The notes under the pieces are model-generated. The model ran no database searches. It saw only the letters and a list, made by a program, of their open reading frames with translations, and was not told where the DNA came from. A DNA stretch of 16,046 bases. It comes from Flavobacteriaceae bacterium. GTDB lineage: Bacteria; Bacteroidota; Bacteroidia; Flavobacteriales; Flavobacteriaceae. The stretch covers positions 1 to 16,046 of the forward strand of contig VMCW01000012.1 in the NCBI GenBank assembly GCA_008081175.1, in the 5' to 3' direction. This document shows positions 14,426 to 16,046 of the stretch, one piece after another; positions within the stretch are counted from its first letter, which is position 1, and every line of letters begins with the position of its first letter. Both the position numbers and the translations under genes were made by a program.

Positions 14426-15501
14426 CTTCTAACGTCCAGAGCATCACGCAGACTGTTTCCCAATGTCATAAATGCGAGAACCAAGCTCATTATAGCTAAA
14501 CCTGGAAGTAAGGCTAGATAAGGCTTACCTATGAGTAGGTATCTAAAATGATCTTTGACCATACCTCCCCAACTGGGCATAGGAGGTTGTGCGCCTATTC
14601 CCAAAAAACTAAGTCCGCTCTCCATTAAAATTGCACTTGCAAAATTTGCTGCTGAAAGAACAATTAGCGGAGCAATGGTCATCGGAAGAATGTGGTTGAG
14701 CAACAATCTTGTTTTTGAAAAACCCAATACAGTTCCAGCCTGTACAAACAGCTCTTCTTTTGTAGATTTAACCAACCCTCGAACCAAACGGGCAACCTCT
14801 ACCCACATCGTTAAACCTACGGCAATAAACACTTGCCAAAAACCTCTTCCTAATGCCAGTGTGATTGCTATGACCATTAAAAGAGTGGGGATTGACCACA
14901 TGACATTGATGAACCACATGATTATTTTATCTACAAGCCCTCCAAAAAAACCTGCCAACGCACCTAGAAAAACACCTAGTATAAGTGAAATTATAACAGC
15001 AACAAAACCTATGGCAATAGATATTCTAGAACCAACAATCAGTCGGCTTAAAAGATCTCTTCCATATTTGTCTGTTCCTAAAGGAAATAGACGTTCTTTT
15101 AAAAAATGGGTTTCTATTTTTTCTTTAGTAATTCCATCGGGAAACTGATCAAAAGTAACTTTTTCAAGATAGTCAGTGGCATTGCCATAACGCTTGAATG
15201 AAATACCATCCTCTGTCCAAAATACTTCTTTTACTGGGATTTCTTCTTGTGCGTTTAGATTGCCTGTAAAAAAATAAGATTTTGAAGATGCATCAGAAGC
15301 CCTGGGGATTATCAAAATTTTACAAGAAAATCCAGGGGGTTGAGAATGTATAGATAGATGCATTTGGTTTGCATATCTCGTTTGGTCTGGAGCCAACTGA
15401 TAAGCAAAAAGAGCAACAAGGCAAATACCTAAAATAAAGGCAGCACTGAAGAGTGCCCATACGTCCTTTTTTAATCGATTTATAGCACGATTAAATTCCA
15501 A
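14422..15501 (-). CDS. ABC transporter permease, DppC/OppC family
   Basis: A 359-residue inner-membrane permease of the peptide/nickel importer type. It has one N-terminal helix (about 15-36), a long extracytoplasmic insert (about 38-138), the family signature PLGTDKYGRDLLSRLIVGSR (140-159), five further helices and the EAA loop contacting the ATPase (about 234-262, EVARLVRGLVKSTKEELFVQAGTVLG). SGLSFLGIGAQPPMPSWGGM (295-314) is characteristic of the C-type permease. No DppB, ATPase or binding protein lies next to it in the window. The start is TTG at 15501, two codons after the in-frame stop of the protease gene; no ATG occurs before about residue 47, and the TTG places the first helix correctly. 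It is probably cotranscribed with the protease gene. Substrate unknown. Confidence 0.9.
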   Translation of the reverse strand: MEFNRAINRLKKDVWALFSAAFILGICLVALFAYQLAPDQTRYANQMHLSIHSQPPGFSCKILIIPRASDASSKSYFFTGNLNAQEEIPVKEVFWTEDGISFKRYGNATDYLEKVTFDQFPDGITKEKIETHFLKERLFPLGTDKYGRDLLSRLIVGSRISIAIGFVAVIISLILGVFLGALAGFFGGLVDKIIMWFINVMWSIPTLLMVIAITLALGRGFWQVFIAVGLTMWVEVARLVRGLVKSTKEELFVQAGTVLGFSKTRLLLNHILPMTIAPLIVLSAANFASAILMESGLSFLGIGAQPPMPSWGGMVKDHFRYLLIGKPYLALLPGLAIMSLVLAFMTLGNSLRDALDVRS

Positions 15502-15507
15502 ACAGTT

Positions 15508-16046
15508 TTACTCTTTTTTGATTTGCGCTATTGAGCGTTCTACCTTTATTGAAGTAGAAAGGTCTTTTATTATTTCCACCGCCTCAGAGAGGTAGATGTC
15601 TTTTTTCAAAGACTCCACTCCGCGGTTCCTTTTTTCTATTAGCTCTTCATTGGGTGCGCCGTTTGATCCCGCTTCTGGAAGCCATTCAAATTCATAGGTA
15701 GCTTGGTATTCCGACAATTTCTTAAATCGCTTTGCGTATTCCTTTTTAGAATCTCGCTCTGATTTAAAAGAGTAGTAATCCAAGAAATAGGAGTAATCAT
15801 TTTGTTGTTTCTTAACCCATTGTGCTTGCTCATCTATAAGACTTACTATCGGATTTTCCTTTAGACGTAGTTTACTTCGCTCCACAGCATACTCATAATT
15901 TGTCATTTTTGAATAAGGCTTAAAGCTGGCCGGAGTAATCCGGTCCCAAGCCAAGGGATTATCCTGGTCTCTTTCTCCCATTTCAACATAGGCATAGCGG
16001 TCCGGAAAAACAACATCACTTTTCACACCCTCTAACTGGGTGGATT
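15508..16046 (-). CDS. C-terminal part of a tail-specific (Prc/Tsp) protease, 5' end outside window
   Basis: About 179 codons at the C-terminus of a carboxy-terminal processing protease. The visible part includes the segment QLEGVKSDVVFPDRYAYVEMGE, followed by NPLAWDRITPASF. This matches the end of the S41 peptidase core and the helical C-terminal domain of Prc, which typically reads GVxPDIxLP, then GE and ALPWDxI. The rest is charged and helical (about 45-178). The catalytic Ser/Lys and PDZ parts lie beyond the right edge and cannot be checked. A GTG at 16024-16026 could be mistaken for a start, but the frame stays open to the window end and keeps matching the family, so the gene is simply truncated here. 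The ABC permease gene follows seven bases after the last sense codon's stop region. Prc proteases degrade or mature periplasmic proteins. Confidence 0.85.
   Translation of the reverse strand, partial: STQLEGVKSDVVFPDRYAYVEMGERDQDNPLAWDRITPASFKPYSKMTNYEYAVERSKLRLKENPIVSLIDEQAQWVKKQQNDYSYFLDYYSFKSERDSKKEYAKRFKKLSEYQATYEFEWLPEAGSNGAPNEELIEKRNRGVESLKKDIYLSEAVEIIKDLSTSIKVERSIAQIKKE

Noticed and set aside
14555..15148. 197-residue open frame on the plus strand opposite the ABC permease
   Set aside because: The permease on the minus strand has clear family motifs throughout; this frame has no recognisable domain.
16024..16026. GTG as the start of a complete 172-residue gene
   Set aside because: The frame remains open to the window edge and the upstream residues (STQLEG) continue the Prc family match, so the gene is cut by the window.
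1..16046. tRNA, rRNA, CRISPR array, insertion sequence or prophage genes
   Set aside because: No cloverleaf, spaced repeat, transposase or phage protein was recognised; gaps between genes are too short to hold most of these.

Overview
The window looks like a chromosomal segment of a Flavobacteriia-type member of the Bacteroidota. The evidence is low-GC DNA, starts that mostly lack Shine-Dalgarno sequences, TAnnTTTG-type promoter boxes, a SusC/CirA-style TonB-dependent receptor with an N-terminal carboxypeptidase-regulatory-like domain, a HYC/CC/PP cysteine protein, and the gene order purH-mreB-mreC-mreD-mrdA-rodA, which I recall as typical of this class. No RNA gene, mobile element, CRISPR array or phage gene was seen. 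Coding density is high: the longest gene-free stretch is about 130 bp.

Layout. (1) Positions 1-2532, + strand: the tail of an unidentified gene, then secG (Sec translocase), then groES-groEL (chaperonin) ending in a strong intrinsic terminator. The 103-bp secG-groES gap holds repeated TGACA and TTGGCA words that look regulatory. (2) 2582-2953, +: a small unidentified four-helix membrane protein, separated by a bidirectional terminator from (3) a four-gene minus-strand operon read from 6796 down to 2999. It encodes an inner-membrane HMA-MauE/MerT-like fusion, an exported HYC/CC/PP protein, a TonB-dependent receptor and an exported HMA protein. Each product carries a CxxC or CC cysteine pair, suggesting soft-metal (copper-like) handling across the whole envelope. 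(4) 6926-14425, +: a free-methionine-sulfoxide-reductase-type GAF protein and purH, then the complete rod-shape elongasome operon mreB-mreC-mreD-mrdA-rodA, tightly packed with several start/stop overlaps. (5) 14422-16046, minus: the C-terminal part of a Prc/Tsp-type tail-specific protease, cut by the window edge, followed by a DppC/OppC-type ABC permease whose stop codon overlaps that of rodA.

Most of the window is conserved housekeeping. The part most likely to hold incompletely described biology is the cysteine-rich envelope operon at 2999-6796, for which a joint role in metal uptake or delivery is inferred, not shown. Secondary points are possible sigma-54-like control of groESL, very short-leader promoters with identical spacing at two genes, several non-ATG starts, and a RodA with an apparent extra helical pair.
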